The position numbers and the translations under genes were made by a program. A stretch of 64,000 nucleotides of DNA from Eonycteris spelaea (taxonomy: Eukaryota > Chordata > Mammalia > Chiroptera > Pteropodidae), in assembly GCA_003508835.1 (NCBI GenBank), contig PUFA01000567.1, positions 62,001 to 126,000 of the forward strand, read 5' to 3'. Positions 62,591 through 64,000 of the stretch are shown piece by piece; the first letter of the stretch is position 1, and each line of letters starts with the position of its first letter. The notes below the pieces were generated by a model. It was given only the letters and a program-made list of their open reading frames with translations. It had not been told where the DNA came from and did not search any database.

Positions 62591-63689
62591 TTGCACCGGG
62601 CTCAGAGTCCCGAGAACGCTCCGGGGACACCCCTGAGGCCTTTCCTATCGGACTCAGAGACAGACCCTTGTGGGTCCCTGACACATAATACTCTTGGGTC
62701 TTCTCAGGCCGTGGTCGAGACCGGGCCGTTTTCAGGATACAAAACCCATCGGGTTCCACCTCTAACTCTCACGATGTCAAACGTGCATCCGCGTGTCACA
62801 GCACGGGTCCTGCGTTCTTTTACACAATCCACTCCTTTTTCACTTCCTAGAATGTTTTCCTTCGATATCTGCTACATATTTTGGACCAAAACAGCGGGTG
62901 TGGTGTCTGTGCTCTAAGTCTCAGGACCCAGGAGCTTGACCTGGAGCTCAGGCTGGCCCCGTCAGGCACACTGGGAGAGGCAGATGGGACTTTCCCCCTC
63001 CTCACTGCACTGCACGGCCCTGTTGTCCTCAGTGTGGGCACATTGGGCAGGCAAACGACTCTTCACAGCCAAGTGGACAAGTCGTCTGGTGAAAGTTGGA
63101 TGCTATGGAGAACGCGCCTGGTGCAGCTCCAACTGTCCCTCAGTCACCGCCGTCAGGTGTGCTCTGGGGAGGACCTGCAGATGGAACCCTCCGATGTGCT
63201 GTGTGATCTGGGTGCCGTCCATCGAGGCGACACACTGGGCAGGGCACAGGATTTTGGGGAAGTCACAAGGACGACCGGTCTGGAAGTCTCTGGAAATCCT
63301 GAGGCTGCTGTCCACCATGCGAATCCATCCCGTTCCAGTGCGTTTGGTTCAGCCCAGATCAGATTATTGAGGATCAATTCCTGAGGTAGAGAACGTGGGT
63401 GACACATTATAATAAACACTGCAGAATACCTTGCCAGCAACACCTGGATTAGTGGTGACTGCAGAAATGGATTGTGGAGCCCGGCCTCGTTTCCACCAGG
63501 AACTGACCATTGCCTGGAGCATTCTAAGTTTTTCAGTTGAAGCAGTTTCATGTTATCAAAGATATTTACAGAAGGGGTGTGGTCAAGGCCCTATGAAAAG
63601 CAGCTTCAGCGGCAGATTATTATCATTTGAACATTCCGTTGTGTTTCACTATGAAACACCCACACTTGTAGAGAAGCTGAAGAGGGCTC
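62591..63689. other. Extra 1.1-kb segment, unrecognised
   Basis: Separates two parts of the copied unit 1 tail that are only about 50 bp apart in unit 1 (9220-9270). Open frames exist on both strands (62881-63384 plus, 63153-63551 minus) but no domain, splice signal or known repeat was recognised. Confidence 0.45.
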
Positions 63690-64000
63690 AGGGGAGGCTG
63701 CAGACCTGTCAGGCCCCAGTGCGAGTCCGACCCTGAGAGCGGGCGGAGGGAGAGCTGGAGGGTGAGGTGCCCAAGTCGCCCTCAGTGGGAGGAGGGTCCA
63801 GCATGTCATCCCTCAAAATTGTCATCCTGACAACGTACAAGAAACCCAGCAATAAACCATCCCAGTGTCCACGCTGTTCCCAGTCCCGGCTGGAGAGGCT
63901 CCCAGGTGTGTGTTCCCAGCAATAACTAGGTAAAGGTATTCGGGGAGCCGCAGCTCTGTCCCACGTGGCTCCCTCCACGTGAAGGTGATGGCCACTTAGG
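63690..64000. other. Copy of unit 1 tail, continued
   Basis: Homologous to about 9270-9560 (shared CCTGAGAGC and CCCAGTCCC blocks). No gene seen; continues past the window. Confidence 0.55.

Overview
The window is a stretch of a mammalian immunoglobulin heavy-chain variable (IGHV) locus, entirely on the + strand. The evidence is a series of two-exon V segments. Each has a 46-nt leader exon (45 nt in two broken copies), a short intron and a V exon ending in a YYCA-type motif. Each is followed by a recombination signal (heptamer CACAGTG or CACAGAG, a 22-23 bp spacer, and an ACACAAACC-like nonamer), and almost all have an upstream ATGCAAAT octamer. All four segments called IGHV1 to IGHV4 by resemblance to human subgroups are present. 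No D, J or constant exons are seen. Interspersed repeats are L1 and ERV/LTR-type, and no Alu, B1/B2, Bov-tA or carnivore tRNA-SINE was recognised. I infer a placental mammal, perhaps a laurasiatherian such as a bat; this is weakly supported.

Layout. Four tandem units of roughly 10 kb each carry an upstream V4 or V3 segment, about 5 kb of shared spacer, an IGHV1 segment and a tail. Unit 1 (1-10.3 kb): V4a (1007) and V1a (6160). Unit 2 (10.3-20.7 kb): V3a (11515) and V1b (16643). Unit 3 (20.7-30.3 kb): V4b (21717) and V1c (26847). Unit 4 (30.3-37.4 kb): V4c (31224) and V1d (36384). A non-duplicated region follows (37.4-52.8 kb). It holds an IGHV4-like relic (38062), two 5'-inverted L1 fragments, a 4.2-kb minus-strand betaretrovirus-like provirus (40733-44923), an IGHV2-like segment (45680) and more L1. 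Unit 5 (52.8-64 kb) is a mosaic: V3b (53901), an IGHV1 promoter with no gene behind it (58933), a tail copy, a V4 copy without its octamer (V4d, 59827), and a copy of the unit 1 tail.

Function. The segments are substrates for RAG recombination to downstream D-J segments. V3a, V3b, V4c and V1d have intact leader, V exon, octamer and RSS, so they look functional. The rest carry frameshifts, mostly single-base and often in homopolymers. These may be real pseudogenization or unpolished long-read sequence. Framework-2 residues are of the conventional VH type (GLEW kept), so this is not a camelid VHH set.

Most notable observations: IGHV1 segments V1b-d carry an IGHV3-type RSS and 3' flank while V1a keeps an IGHV1-type one; a germline Cys pair in CDR1 and CDR2 of one V4 lineage, which also keeps human VH4-34-like W7 and A24/Y26; rearrangement junctions that strand a promoter and strip another gene of its promoter; and a provirus with LTRs, target-site duplication, PBS, gag and an env tail but no recognised pol.
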